Assembly (NCBI RefSeq): GCF_000701405.1 | Contig: NZ_JNIV01000006.1 | Location: 1 to 64,000 of the forward strand | Direction: 5' to 3' | DNA length: 64,000 nucleotides | DNA from: Deinococcus marmoris DSM 12784 | Lineage (GTDB): Bacteria; Deinococcota; Deinococci; Deinococcales; Deinococcaceae | Shown: piece by piece, positions 44,795 to 54,393 of the stretch | Layout of the letters: every line of letters begins with the position of its first letter | How positions within the stretch are numbered: position 1 is the stretch's first letter | The notes under the pieces: model-generated | What the model saw: the letters and a program-made list of their open reading frames with translations, nothing else | Database searches by the model: none | Told to the model about the DNA's origin: nothing | Position numbers and translations under genes: made by a program

Positions 44795-44815
44795 ATCTCG
44801 TAATGCTGAAGGTGG
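44728..44815 (-). pseudogene. 3' remnant of the 47372-type lipoprotein gene
   Basis: The frame HLFTAALLDRPRTWPER is nearly the C-terminus of the lipoprotein at 47372-47905 (HLFTAALLDVPRTWTKR). The DNA also matches (GGGCAGCCGTGAACAGGTG). A duplicated, decayed tail. Confidence 0.6.
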
Positions 44816-44827
44816 TGCAGCCGCCCT

Positions 44828-46114
44828 TCAGGGCAGGCGAGGCACGTCCACCTCAGACACCTTCCCCTGCGCGTCAAAGGTCACTGTGGCCGGGAACGGA
44901 ATGTTGCGGTACTCCCACTTGGACAGGCGCAGCACCGCGCTGAGGTCCCCAAAGGTGCTGCTGGGGAACCCCGACAGCCAGGCGTACTGCCAGCGCGTCA
45001 GTCCCCGCGCCGGAATCGGCGCGCTGATCCCTGGCCCGCGGCCATCCCCCACACCCGGCACCCCCGCCCCCGGCGCGGTGCGGCTGAGCACCCGCGTCAC
45101 TGCCCAGGTGTCCAGCAGGTATATCGCCACACTTTGCCCGCACACGCCGGGCCGCGTGGCCTGCTCGATCTGCGCCATGAAGTCCTCCGGGGCCGACGAG
45201 GGCACCCCGGTTGATTGCGGCGGTTCGTTGCCCCCGGACGAGGAGAACGAGACTGTTCCAGCTGATTCGAAGGGGGCGGGGTCCAGCAGGAACACCAGCG
45301 GCGTCAGGGCCAGGGCGTCCGCGCCCCATCCCACCTCACCAGAGCCCACCCCTCCCTGCACGTTCAGCAGCATCGGCTTGCCCAGCCGGGCCACCTGCCG
45401 GACCCGCACGCCCTGGGTGAGGGGCACCTCCATGCCCACCTGTTCCCGCGCCGAGGGAAAGCAGTCAGCGTGGAGTCCGCCGTAGCCCCAGACGGGCTGG
45501 CCCTCATACTTCCGCTTCAGCGCGGCCAGCTCAGGATCGTCGATCAGCGGGGCCAGATCGGGGAAGCCGCCTTTTGGATCACCGTCCCGCTGCACCTCGC
45601 CCAGGCCGTCCATCATGAAGGTGGCGGCGCCGGCATCCAGACGCTTCAGGGTCAGGACCCGGCCGGCCAGCTCCGGCACGCTCAGCACCCGGCCGGCCTG
45701 CCGGTAGACGGCGTCGAGATCGACCCGCAAGAAAGCCTGGCCCAGGCGCACGGCGGGCACCGTCAGTCCTGGGTGAACGGCCATGGGCTGGTTCAGGACC
45801 TCCACCACGGCGGGGGCCGTGGCATTGAGGGTCAGGGCCACGGGAGCCTGCCAGCCCTGGCCCAGTGGCGTGGGCCGGCCCGGCGTCAGGACCGCCCGGA
45901 CTGGAGGGAGCGGCTTCGCGGACCACAGGACCCGCGCACCCACGGTGCGCGGCGGCGACGGGGCGTCTGGCATGGGTGTGGGGGAGCGGGGGCGGAGGAC
46001 TAGAGGGAAGGCGGCGGTTTGGCCCAGATCGAGGTAGCCCTCGGACCAGGGCAAGGCAGTGGGAGCGGCCAGGGCCAGGCCGAGGGTGAAGGGCAAGCAC
46101 CAGGGGGCACGCAT
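44828..46114 (-). CDS. Secreted hypothetical protein, 428 aa
   Basis: Signal peptide about 1-17 (LALA-AP). Mature part is Pro/Gly/Ala-rich and beta-type, with one Cys pair (ADCFPS, GVCGQSV). No catalytic motif recognised. Exported or periplasmic. Single gene, divergent from the padR operon. Confidence 0.6.
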   Translation of the reverse strand: MRAPWCLPFTLGLALAAPTALPWSEGYLDLGQTAAFPLVLRPRSPTPMPDAPSPPRTVGARVLWSAKPLPPVRAVLTPGRPTPLGQGWQAPVALTLNATAPAVVEVLNQPMAVHPGLTVPAVRLGQAFLRVDLDAVYRQAGRVLSVPELAGRVLTLKRLDAGAATFMMDGLGEVQRDGDPKGGFPDLAPLIDDPELAALKRKYEGQPVWGYGGLHADCFPSAREQVGMEVPLTQGVRVRQVARLGKPMLLNVQGGVGSGEVGWGADALALTPLVFLLDPAPFESAGTVSFSSSGGNEPPQSTGVPSSAPEDFMAQIEQATRPGVCGQSVAIYLLDTWAVTRVLSRTAPGAGVPGVGDGRGPGISAPIPARGLTRWQYAWLSGFPSSTFGDLSAVLRLSKWEYRNIPFPATVTFDAQGKVSEVDVPRLP

Positions 46115-46225
46115 GGCCCAGACTAGCGTTCAGGCCAGCGAGAACGTCTGGCATTGTCGCAGGCGCGCTGAAGCGGGGCGTTGCTCCAGAGGCCGCGTTA
46201 TGACGCGAAGCACGCGCTTCACAGC

Positions 46226-46253
46226 TTGACACCTAACTCTATATATGTAGAAT
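46226..46253 (+). promoter_or_regulatory. padR promoter with overlapping palindrome
   Basis: TTGACA (46226-46231), 16 bases, TAGAAT (46248-46253), ATG at 46259, so the message is leaderless. The spacer holds the AT-rich palindrome CTATATATGTAG, the kind PadR regulators bind. Confidence 0.65.
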
Positions 46254-46258
46254 GACTT

Positions 46259-46561
46259 ATGGCCCGCCCTCCAAATTCCAGTCCGCACACCCGCGCCGTC
46301 CTGACAACGCTGGCCCGCACCCACCCACGTCCCAGCTACGGCTATGACCTGAGCAAGGCCACCGAGCTGAAAAGTGGCACCCTCTACCCTATTCTCCAGC
46401 GTCTGCATGCCCAGGGTTATCTGGACGCGCAGTGGGAGGATTCCCCGCATCCTGGCAAGCCGCCGCGCCACATCTACACGCTGACACCAGAGGGGCTTGA
46501 ATTGGCGCGGGAGAAGACGCAGGACACGAAAATTCGTTCGCTCAAGGGGGCGCTGTTATGA
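46259..46561 (+). CDS. PadR-family regulator
   Basis: 100 residues: SYGYDLSKATELKSGTLYPILQRLHAQGYLDAQWEDS is the PadR winged helix (GYdL...SGTLYPiL.RLe..Gyl). Short form lacking the long C-terminal dimerisation helix region. Overlaps the membrane gene by four bases (ATGA), so it likely controls that gene. Confidence 0.9.
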   Translation: MARPPNSSPHTRAVLTTLARTHPRPSYGYDLSKATELKSGTLYPILQRLHAQGYLDAQWEDSPHPGKPPRHIYTLTPEGLELAREKTQDTKIRSLKGALL

Positions 46562-47133
46562 CACCCGAAGATTGGCACAACGGCATGGAGAACGAGGCGG
46601 CAAGTGTGGACGACGCAACCTGGGCGGGAGAAGCGCGGCGCACGGCTTGGTTTCAGCGCGGTCCCCGGGTGCTGCTGGTCCTCGGTGCGGCACTCTTGCT
46701 GTACATCCTGATCAACAGCGTGCTGGTGATGGCGCTCAATGCATTCAGCATCGGCTATGGCCCTCAGGGGTTGCGTCCCATGCTTCTGGGTTCGCCTTTA
46801 CCGATAAGTCTGCTGGTGCTACTGATTCCGTGTCTTGCAGCCGTCTTTCTCGTTCGTCTGGGTGTTCGTCCGGCGCTGATCTGGATGGTTCCGGCCCTTG
46901 GCATGGTGCTGGAGCCGCTGATCGCCAGACTGGTGACCATGACTTTGCCCATGAATCTTCCTGATGCGGTCGCTGGCCAGCAGATGGACCTGCTGCCATG
47001 GGGCAGGATCGATCTGCGGCAGTTTCTGCTGGTCCTGGTGTGGAAGGCGCTGGCCGTTGGCCTGGGCCTCTGGCTCGGCCAGCGTTCGCTTCGCAAGAAC
47101 GTCAAAGCGGGTCAGGTCGGACTGAAGCGGTAA
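46558..47133 (+). CDS. Membrane protein of the padR operon
   Basis: 191 residues with a soluble acidic start and about four transmembrane helices. PadR operons typically pair the regulator with such a membrane protein or a transporter. No recognised motif; function unknown. Confidence 0.65.
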   Translation: MTPEDWHNGMENEAASVDDATWAGEARRTAWFQRGPRVLLVLGAALLLYILINSVLVMALNAFSIGYGPQGLRPMLLGSPLPISLLVLLIPCLAAVFLVRLGVRPALIWMVPALGMVLEPLIARLVTMTLPMNLPDAVAGQQMDLLPWGRIDLRQFLLVLVWKALAVGLGLWLGQRSLRKNVKAGQVGLKR

Positions 47134-47215
47134 CCAGCGGAGCCCAGACGGAGCCTCGCCGGCACCAGCATTTTGCTAACCAGATCAGTCTGAACCATGT
47201 CCGCCATCTGGCAAC

Positions 47216-47305
47216 TGAGTATGTCCCCGGAGCCCGTGTCTAGCACGGGCTCCAGCCTTTGCATAAAGCAGCATGTCCTGAGGGCTATCCTGCTGAGCAT
47301 GTCCT
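47216..47305 (+). repeat. Dispersed repeat family 2, copy 1
   Basis: AGCCCGTG-TCTAG-CACGGGCT stem-loop, CCAGCCTTTGCAT, AGCAGCATGTCCT and a GAGCATGTCCTC end. Shared with 48192, 53292 and 56797. It sits between convergent genes. Possibly a terminator-like or REP-type element. Confidence 0.65.
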
Positions 47306-47371
47306 CAATTTGAATCGGAGAATGTCCAGCCGCCCCGAGGTGGTCAGCATCGCCTGACAAGCACAGAGGCG

Positions 47372-47905
47372 TCATCTCTTCGTCCAGGTGCGCGGCACAT
47401 CCAGCAAGGCAGCCGTGAACAGGTGGGTCTCGTCGACAAATCCCGTGATCCTGAAGGTGATTTCGTTGCCCTCCAGCGTGGCCGAGGGATCGTCGGCCCA
47501 GACCGTGAAGCTGCCTCCGGGTCCATCTGAGTCAGCGATCCCAGTACTCAACAGCAGCGGCGCCAGGAACGCCGGGTCAGCGGTGCCCACGGGAATGGTC
47601 ACGGTAAATCGGTCCCGGTCGTCCGTGAGCACCGGGACCTCGGCCTCCACCCGGTAGATGGGGAGTCCCAGGCGCGCTCCGGATTTGATGGGCCATGCCA
47701 GGGTGTCCCGGGGGAGCCGGGTGATGGTGACCCGGACGCCCGCTTGCGGGCCCTCGCGCCACTGCGCTGGGGCCGAGACGCGCACACCGCCGGCGCCGGT
47801 GATGGTCGTGCCAGGACGCAGCAGGTGCGTGGACTGGGTGTGCGCTGGCACGCAACCGGTGATCCCAGGACAGACCAGGGCGGCGAGCAACACGAGCCTT
47901 TTCAT
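47372..47905 (-). CDS. Small lipoprotein
   Basis: 177 residues; signal peptide with lipobox ITGC (Cys at about 18). Beta-rich, Ig-like C-terminal domain. Start overlaps the stop of the upstream 84-residue gene by four bases. Function unknown; a decayed copy of its 3' end lies at 44728. Confidence 0.65.
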   Translation of the reverse strand: MKRLVLLAALVCPGITGCVPAHTQSTHLLRPGTTITGAGGVRVSAPAQWREGPQAGVRVTITRLPRDTLAWPIKSGARLGLPIYRVEAEVPVLTDDRDRFTVTIPVGTADPAFLAPLLLSTGIADSDGPGGSFTVWADDPSATLEGNEITFRITGFVDETHLFTAALLDVPRTWTKR

Positions 47906-48156
47906 TTGCGCCGTCCGCTCCGTGGCTTCCGAGTGCCAGGCTCGTTGTCGGGCTGGAATGTGACAGCGTAGAAGGCGGTTCGCAGCAGAGTGCTGAGCGT
48001 TCGCAGCGGTCCGGCTGGTGGATTTTGTTCCATGCGCTCACGCTGGCGGGTTTTGCGGGCCCGGGCTTCCGGGTCCGTGCCACCGGTGGGCTGGCCGATG
48101 ACGCCGAGGAACAGGGCGCTCAGGACGGCCCACAGGGATTTGAGTGCATTGATCAT
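47902..48156 (-). CDS. Hypothetical small protein, 84 aa
   Basis: Starts with a hydrophobic segment (LKSLWAVLSALFLGVIG) followed by a basic Arg/Lys-rich part; AGGAG is well placed. A single-pass membrane or phage-tail-like small protein, coupled to the lipoprotein gene. Function unknown. Confidence 0.55.
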   Translation of the reverse strand: MINALKSLWAVLSALFLGVIGQPTGGTDPEARARKTRQRERMEQNPPAGPLRTLSTLLRTAFYAVTFQPDNEPGTRKPRSGRRK

Positions 48157-48191
48157 GGGTTGTCTCCTCGCAGGCGGGGGAATGTCAGTTC

Positions 48192-48255
48192 CAGTATGTC
48201 AACCGAGTCCGGGACGGGCTCCAGACTTTGCATCAGGCAGCATGTCCGCAGGGAT
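48192..48255 (+). repeat. Dispersed repeat family 2, copy 2
   Basis: CCAGTATGTC, GGGACGGGCTCCAGACTTTGCATCAGG, CAGCATGTCC. The stem is degraded compared with copy 1. Confidence 0.6.
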
Positions 48256-48331
48256 TGGTCTGCCCCGTCAAGCTGCTGTCCTGCGCTGTGCGCGATGGCG
48301 CGCACAGCCAGGGGCTGCTGCCCAGAGGTGG

Positions 48332-49138
48332 TTACCGGAAGGACATCTGGGTGGCGTCGTGGCGGCTGCCGTGCTTCTCGAAGATGCGGCGCATGGGTTG
48401 ATTCTCGGCCTCAGTGCTGCCGCCGTGCATGACGAAGTGCTCGGCCGCACGGGCCAGCAGGTGCGCATGCAAGCGGGTGCCGTATCCCTGGCCCCGCGCC
48501 TCCAGGTGGACGCCGAGCATGTTCAAGTTGGCCCAGCCGGGGCGATTGCTGGGGCCGCAGGCTCCCAGCGCGACAGGCTTTTCAGCCGTGTCGGCCAGGG
48601 CCACCAGGGTCCAGCCTTCCGCCCATTCCCAGTCTGAATGGCCCAGGGCGCCCATGAGTGCGGCGATCTCAGGACGCTGGCGAAGCTCGTCGCCGCCTTC
48701 CACGGCACCGGGCACGAGGGGGTAGGCACGCGCGCGGAGGTCCGTCTCGTACATCACCTGGACCGGGGCGTCGCTCACCCAGCCCGCCGCGAGGACCGCC
48801 TCGGCATCCAGCGGCGCGAGGCTGTCCTGCAAAAGCAACTTGCGCTTCAGCCCAGCGTGCTCACGAATGGCGCGCGCGAGCACGGTGATGCCGCCCGGGC
48901 CCACGTCCGGGCGGAAGTGGGGAAAGACCGGCACCTGCGCAGGAGCGGCCAGCGAGGCGATGCCCTCCACGCCCCGTTCGGAACGCAGGATCAGGAACTG
49001 CTCGGGCGCAGCCTTGCCTTCGGCGATACGCGCCCGTAGCGCGGTGAGGCGCCGCTCGGCCTCCTCACGGTCAGGGTCCAGGGCGAAGGCATCGGCCAAG
49101 GTGTGCAGCGTCAGTGTGTGGATGGAGTAGGTGTTCAA
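48332..49138 (-). CDS. GNAT-family acetyltransferase
   Basis: 268 residues. The C-terminal half is a GNAT domain: LNMLGVHLEARGQGYGTRLHAHLL contains motif A (R-x-x-G-x-G). The N-terminal half is a second, degenerate GNAT-like or linker part. Transfers an acetyl group from acetyl-CoA to an unknown amine. Confidence 0.85.
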   Translation of the reverse strand: MNTYSIHTLTLHTLADAFALDPDREEAERRLTALRARIAEGKAAPEQFLILRSERGVEGIASLAAPAQVPVFPHFRPDVGPGGITVLARAIREHAGLKRKLLLQDSLAPLDAEAVLAAGWVSDAPVQVMYETDLRARAYPLVPGAVEGGDELRQRPEIAALMGALGHSDWEWAEGWTLVALADTAEKPVALGACGPSNRPGWANLNMLGVHLEARGQGYGTRLHAHLLARAAEHFVMHGGSTEAENQPMRRIFEKHGSRHDATQMSFR

Positions 49139-49184
49139 GTGGTGACCTCAGAAGGCGGGTCACTGGCAATCCGTCGGGCTCGGG

Positions 49185-49256
49185 TCAGCGACGGATTGAG
49201 GTGACCGGGAGACGAACGTACGGCACAACGTGGGCAAGCAGACGGGTTCGCATCAT
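49185..49256 (-). CDS. Possible 23-residue small ORF
   Basis: ATG 49256 with GGAGG four bases upstream encodes MMRTRLLAHVVPYVRLPVTS plus three residues and TGA. It lies just upstream of the GNAT gene on the same strand and could be a leader peptide. Weak evidence. Confidence 0.25.
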   Translation of the reverse strand: MMRTRLLAHVVPYVRLPVTSIRR

Positions 49257-49351
49257 GGGGACCTCCGGGGCACAGCAGAATGGGGGGAGCTTACAGGACC
49301 GACAGCCGAGCGCCGAACGAATTTGCCGTTGGCTGGACTGAGGGGCTGGCC

Positions 49352-50059
49352 TTATGACACCCAGGCGTCTCGCAAAGCCTGCAAAGTGGGAACGGTGTAC
49401 CAGGCCTCAGGGTGGGCGGTGCGCCGCCCGACCAGCACCGCACGCATCCCTGCTGAGGCTGCCCCATGCACGTCATGCGTGAGCGAGTCGCCCACGTACA
49501 GGGCCTGGTCCGGCGTGACCCCCAGCAGGTCCAGTGTGTGCAGAAAGATGCGGGGATCCGGCTTGAAGACTCAGACCTCCCCAGACGCGACGATCACATC
49601 GAAGTACTCCTCGAGCCCACTGTGGCGTAGACGGTCACGCTGCTCGGTGCCGTCATAGGCGTTGGTCAGCAACGCAAGCTTGAAGCGGGGGCGCAATGCC
49701 GTGAGCAGCGACTGAGCTCCTGGCACCGGAGAACACGCCTGGAGCAAGCGGGCGCGATATGCCTCCAGGTACTCGCTGCGCCACGCGACGCCATAGGTGG
49801 CCAGCGTCTGGCTCAGCCGCACCTCGTGCATGCGCAGGGGGTCAGCCTCGCCTCGCTCGACCTGAGTGTGGAAAGCCATAATCGCCTCAACAGCCACGTC
49901 CACGAACGTCTCCCTGGACTGCGTGACGCCCGCGAGGTGGCGCAAGGCCTCCAAGGCGGTCAGGTCCGCGGCGACGAAATCGGTCAGGGTGCCGTCAAAG
50001 TCGAAGCAAATGGCCTTGAGTTGGGGGAGGTCACGGTCAGGCATGGGCACGGGATCCAT
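49352..50059 (-). pseudogene. HAD-superfamily hydrolase with one nonsense codon
   Basis: Start ATG 50059 with AGGAGG. Residues show AICFDFDGTLTDF (motif I), LLTNAYDG (motif II), a Lys in VFKPDPRIF and GDSLTHDV (motif IV). A TGA at 49571-49573 interrupts the normal ASGEVGVFKPDP stretch where Gly (GGA) is expected; the same frame then continues to TAA 49352. One substitution explains the break. Probably a recently inactivated phosphatase gene. Confidence 0.82.
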
Positions 50060-50097
50060 GGGAGAGCCTCCTGCCTCCTGTCCAGGCTTCACTATCG

Positions 50098-50275
50098 TCA
50101 GGCGGGCTGGCAGGCCAGCTTCCCGGCCACTGCTTTCGCCTCGTCCACCAGAGCCTGCGCCTCCCCCAGAATGGCCTGATGCCGGGTCTCGGCGCTGACC
50201 AGCGCTGCCGTGGCAGCCTTGACCGCCGTGCCGAGCGCCGTCTGCGCCTGCGTGACCTGCCCCGGCTGTCCAGCG
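50098..50275 (-). pseudogene. Start-less helical fragment
   Basis: Protein-like frame AAT AALVSAETRHQAILGEAQ ending ACQPA and TGA, with no start codon and an upstream stop. A short coiled coil, a leftover of a longer gene. Confidence 0.4.
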
Positions 50276-50290
50276 TGTCCTCACGGCAGC

Positions 50291-51262
50291 TCAGGTGTCC
50301 AGATCCGCTTTCCTGACGGGCGTCAGGAAGCGGACGGCACTTGGCACGATGCTCGCCGTGAAGGGTGTCGTCTCGACGTGCAGCTCACCGTCGTATTGCA
50401 AGGGAAAAGGATCGTCAGCCCCGACCGTCACCATCTTGGCCTCCAGGGTCTCCAGGTTACCGCTGAACATGGGATCCCCGAGATTCAGCCTGGCCCGAAC
50501 GGAGTCGATGATGTTGGGCACGAGGCGCAGAATGTTCCCGGCCTTGATCAGCACCGTGAACTTGCCGTCGCTGGGACTGATGTCCGACGTGATCGGCAGG
50601 CGGTAATTGGCCATGCCGAAGTTCGCCACCATCACCCCAATGCCCTCAAAGGAGCGGGGCTCGCCATCAATGACGAGGTGAAAGGTGGTCTTCTTCGGAT
50701 TGATCTGGCGCATCGCGCTCATGACGTAGGCGAGTTCACCGTATTTCTCCTTGAGGTCTTCGGAATCGCGGATCATCGCCGCATCCGCCCCCGCGCCCGC
50801 AAGCATGGCAAAGCCGCTTTTTTCGCCCCTGACCTCAATCTCGCCCAGGTCCACCCGCACGCTCTGGCCGGCCGCCAGAACGGCCGTCAGTTCGGCAGGG
50901 TCGTCCGGCAGATCTAGGTTCCTGGCGATCAGGTTGGCGGTGCCCGCCGGGTAGGCGAGGATGGGCACGTCCGTATACCGCGCAGCGTAGGCCAGGCTGC
51001 TCACCGTACCGTCACCGCCTGCTCCGACCAGGAGATCGAAGTTCTCCAGATCGGCAACGTATTCACTCATCGGCGTGTCCTTGACCAGTTCACGCTCAGT
51101 GACTTCGGCCCCAGCCCCCCGAATCAGGCTGACGAAATCGGGGAGGGTACTCTCTCCCTGGCCACTTTTGGGATTGAAGACCAGCAGCACCCGCTTGCCT
51201 GCCAGGGCAGAGAGGGCGTCAGGGGAGGTCGCAGCGCCGGGGGAAGCGGAGGGGTCTGTCAT
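50291..51262 (-). CDS. Diacylglycerol-kinase-like lipid kinase
   Basis: 323 residues. [16 protein letters not shown] and the signature [14 protein letters not shown] (GGDGT) with [12 protein letters not shown] match the DagK/YegS catalytic domain. ATP-dependent phosphorylation of a lipid such as diacylglycerol, or a sphingoid base. Deinococcus-type genes keep this as a soluble cytoplasmic enzyme. Single gene. Confidence 0.9.
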   Translation of the reverse strand: MTDPSASPGAATSPDALSALAGKRVLLVFNPKSGQGESTLPDFVSLIRGAGAEVTERELVKDTPMSEYVADLENFDLLVGAGGDGTVSSLAYAARYTDVPILAYPAGTANLIARNLDLPDDPAELTAVLAAGQSVRVDLGEIEVRGEKSGFAMLAGAGADAAMIRDSEDLKEKYGELAYVMSAMRQINPKKTTFHLVIDGEPRSFEGIGVMVANFGMANYRLPITSDISPSDGKFTVLIKAGNILRLVPNIIDSVRARLNLGDPMFSGNLETLEAKMVTVGADDPFPLQYDGELHVETTPFTASIVPSAVRFLTPVRKADLDT

Positions 51263-51774
51263 ACGTGACCTAATTCATATGCCTGACGAGCAGCTGACCG
51301 TGGTGGACGACTTTTCTGCTTCTTTAGGGTTCACGGGTCTCTGCGGGCTGTGGGCCGTCTCGAGTTCCGCCGGAACGTGATTCTCAACCTGCTCCCCACA
51401 AAGCCTCTGCACAAAGGTGGTGACGAGATACGCCACCATCCATGCCTGGCGGTCCTGCGGCCTTGACGCGCTTCATCTGGGAACCGGACACCCACGCGTC
51501 GGCGGCCCGCGCTCACGATCCAGCGGAATTGAGCGCAGTGAAAGCCCTGCCGCCCGCCGCGCATGACCTCGACCTGGTCCTCGCCAGTGGGCACAGCACC
51601 CAGCGGGAACCGGTGAGCGCTGGGCTGAAGCCGGCAGTGTCCCAGCCCTGGTTGGTCAGTTCCGGGCGTAAGCCATGAAGCTCCCTGCACGTCGGGCTCA
51701 GGCCGCTCACAAAGCCTCCCGCAGAATGGCTCCAGTGCAAAGCACCACCCCGGCCGAGTGAAGTCGGATGCCTC

Positions 51775-51801
51775 GCCCCAGCTGAACGCTGGGGCTTTTT
51801 T
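51775..51801 (+). terminator. Rho-independent terminator
   Basis: GCCCCAGC-TGAAC-GCTGGGGC followed by six T. It ends a plus-strand transcript, but no supported gene lies in 51263-51774 on that strand, so it may be left from a lost gene. Confidence 0.8.
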
Positions 51802-51956
51802 ATGGCGTGCTCCCGCTCGTCAATGCCTTGACAGTGATCTTCGCCGTCAACTCGTCACCACGGGGAATGCGAACTGGAGCAATCAGATGGCCACGCTCGT
51901 AGGGCTGGACAACTTTTTTTGCCTGTTGCTTGCGGGGCTTGCCGTACGCTGGGACA

Positions 51957-53246
51957 TGTCACGCGCCGTCCCCTATGCCGCCGACACTGCCGGCCGTCTG
52001 GTTGACCGGGCGATGGCTGCACATGGTGGCCCTTTCGCCTACCTGGAGTGCCACGAGGGCGGTCTCGCTGCGCCGCGAACACCTGCGGCAAGGCCGGGTC
52101 GTCGTCGCGGACTTTTCCCACAAATCCGGCAGCACCTGCACCGGCGAGAGCATCCTGCACCTCTCAGCCAAGATGCGTCTCGCCCACGCCCTGACCCACC
52201 GCGAACAGTCCTTCGTGATCCGGCGGGTCTGCCAGCGCTTCGGGTGCGAGGCGACCCACGACGAACCCTGGCAACCGCCGGCCTTCGACCACGCCGCCGA
52301 GGAGGTGGCGCTGGGTGACTACCGGCTTGATGTGGCTGCAATGCGGGAGCAAAGCGCTGTCTTCGGCTTTGAGGTCTACCACCGCCACCGGGTGGGGCGG
52401 GTCAAGGCAGCGCAACTCAGCGTCCCATGGCTCGAACTACAAGCTGAAGCCACGGCGCGGGACCCCTACGTGCTGTGTCCGGTGGTGGACGAACTTATCG
52501 TCGGGGACGACGAAAAAGACTTGCGATGTGGACTCCGAACCACTCGGGCAGAACTGCCAGAGAAGCTGGCCTGGCGACTGAGCCAGCCGCACTTGCTGTA
52601 CCGATACCTGGAAGGCACTCGCGTGCCCCCGAAGTTGGTGAACCTGATCTTTTACGCCCGCAGTGAAGGCGGCAGTGGCCTCGTTCTCTGGTGGTGTCCA
52701 GCCTGTGCCGCGCAACGAGAGGCTCAGACTGCCCTGCGCCGGGCCGACATCGAGCGTCAGACCGCTGAGCGTCACAGCGCCCTTCAAGAACACCGCCGAG
52801 CCATACAGCAGGCGTTGACTGAACAGCGCGAGGTGTTCGGAGCTGAGCTGATGCACCCGTTCAAGCCCGGGGTGGTCGAGTTCTTTCGGAAGGACGCCGC
52901 AGCATTACGGTTCGCCGCCAGTTACCTTGGCCATCCAGCTGATCAGTTATTGGAGCACTTTGAGAAGCATTCTCGTCTGGTGCTGATCGCACGACGCTGC
53001 AGGTCCTGCCATTGGCCCATCCTCTGTGTGGACCCTTTAGAACCTGCCGAACGCTTCCAATTCTTCTCCCCCTGGGTCGAGCGCGTCAGCCCCGGCTACC
53101 CGATCAGTGAATGCAGGCGCTGTGGGGAGCGCCAGGATCCATTTGGACTTTACGAAGGCAAATACAGGCTGCTGTACGCTCACTCCCTTGCTGTCTGGCT
53201 GCGCGCTTTTTTGCCCGCTTCCCAGCATTCTGTCGAATTCAACTGA
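51957..53246 (+). pseudogene. CoiA-like gene with a 5' frameshift
   Basis: From ATG 51957 one frame gives VPYAADTAGRLVDRAMAA and FAYLECHEGG. The protein then continues one frame away (AVSLRREHLRQGRVVVADFS, HKSGSTCTGES), so a one-base insertion lies near 52050. Joined, they resemble the N-terminus of competence CoiA-like proteins (Cys, then FAHk.g..c.ES..H). The last 200 residues carry three Cys pairs (WCPAC, CRSCHWP, ECRRCG). May be inactive or a sequence error. Confidence 0.6.
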
Positions 53247-53291
53247 GCAGGTCCTTGATTCCCGAAGGTGCTGCTCTGTGTCAATTCTACT

Positions 53292-53383
53292 TGAGCATGT
53301 CATCAGCCCCTGCGTCCAGCACGGGCTTTTGAACGCATGGAGCAGCATGGCAGCCGGGGCATATTCCGCTGAGCATGTCATCT
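53292..53383 (+). repeat. Dispersed repeat family 2, copy 3
   Basis: GAGCATGTCATC, CAGCACGGGC, GCAGCATGG, GCTGAGCATGTCATC. The most diverged copy. Between convergent genes. Confidence 0.55.
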
Positions 53384-53396
53384 TTGCGCTGGATGA

Positions 53397-53936
53397 TCAG
53401 CGTGGCGGCAGGAAGGTTATGTGCCCTCTGGGTCCAAGGGTGACATAGACCGCGCCGTCGTCGGGCTTGGCCGGCCGGGTGTGCCGGTGGACCCGCAGTG
53501 GCCCGATTTTGTATGACCCTTTCTGGTCCGCCGGACGGCTGACTTGCCAGAGCTGGCCGTCCAGTGAGCGCACTTCCCCCACACCCAGGTCTGCGGTCAG
53601 GAAAAGGTTGGCCCGCACCAGTGCGGCCAGTTCCTGTTCAGTCGGGTCATGCCCTTTCCATACCGTCAGCGCCGCAGTGAGGTCACGGTCGCCGGTCACG
53701 CCGGGGTAGATCACGACGAAGGGGCCAGTGACCTCGCGGGCCACCACGTGTTTTGCCGCCTTGCAGAAAATGTCCTCGCGCCCCCGGGCGCACAGGCCCA
53801 CCCATTCGCGGCTGGACGAGGGAGACCGCAGGTCGAGTCCCGCCTGCCAGATGTAGCCGCCGATCAGCAGCGCCGGGACGCCCAGGAAAAGACCGGCGAG
53901 GGCGCCCAGCGTGAGGGTTGGAACTGAGGCGCGCAT
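53397..53936 (-). CDS. Membrane-anchored hypothetical protein
   Basis: 179 residues with an N-terminal transmembrane segment (LGALAGLFLGVPALLIGGYI) and a beta-rich outside domain with one Cys pair (GLCARG, IFCKAA). Function unknown. Confidence 0.6.
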   Translation of the reverse strand: MRASVPTLTLGALAGLFLGVPALLIGGYIWQAGLDLRSPSSSREWVGLCARGREDIFCKAAKHVVAREVTGPFVVIYPGVTGDRDLTAALTVWKGHDPTEQELAALVRANLFLTADLGVGEVRSLDGQLWQVSRPADQKGSYKIGPLRVHRHTRPAKPDDGAVYVTLGPRGHITFLPPR

Positions 53937-53973
53937 GTGTTCACGCTACCTCAGGGACTGGTGGATGATCACG

Positions 53974-54261
53974 TCAACAGAAAAACGGCGTGGCGAAGTG
54001 CAGCAGCGCGCCAGCGCCGATCAACAAGACGCTCAGCGCACCCCAGAAGCCTCGCCTTTCAGGTCTCCACAGCATCAGCAAGCCAGAGGTGAGGGCCAGC
54101 AGGGCGCTCATGGCCGCCCTGCCCTGGAAGGCCTGGATGGTGTCCTGGCAGTTCTGGAGAGGTTGCGCCGAGTGCAGGCTGAACAGCAAGATGGACACCA
54201 CGCAGGCCACTGCAAATGCGCCCAGGAAGCTCAGAAAGTCAGGTTCTGGCGTGGTGGACAT
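53974..54261 (-). CDS. Small membrane protein, 95 aa
   Basis: Three hydrophobic helices (FLGAFAVACVVSILLFSL, MSALLALTSGLLMLW, ALSVLLIGAGALLHF). No recognised family. Confidence 0.55.
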   Translation of the reverse strand: MSTTPEPDFLSFLGAFAVACVVSILLFSLHSAQPLQNCQDTIQAFQGRAAMSALLALTSGLLMLWRPERRGFWGALSVLLIGAGALLHFATPFFC

Positions 54262-54393
54262 GCCGCTTCTTCAGGGCGTGCAGAGACGAAGGGTTCCGTG
54301 GCCGCAGCGGGGACGACCTTTCCTGTCCCCCCACGTTCACGGACCCCCGGTTGTGACGGCGCAAGGACACGTCCCCGCCTTGGCCCACTGCGA

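Noticed and set aside
49571..49573. Selenocysteine at the TGA in the HAD gene
   Set aside because: The position normally holds Gly, no SECIS-like hairpin or other selenoprotein signs were seen, and HAD enzymes need no selenocysteine there.
50210..50917. Plus-strand frame opposite the lipid-kinase gene
   Set aside because: Shadow frame; the minus strand has the complete GGDGT signature.
51442..51678. 78-residue plus-strand gene before the terminator at 51775
   Set aside because: No ribosome-binding site, no family, and an equally open antisense frame, so evidence is insufficient.
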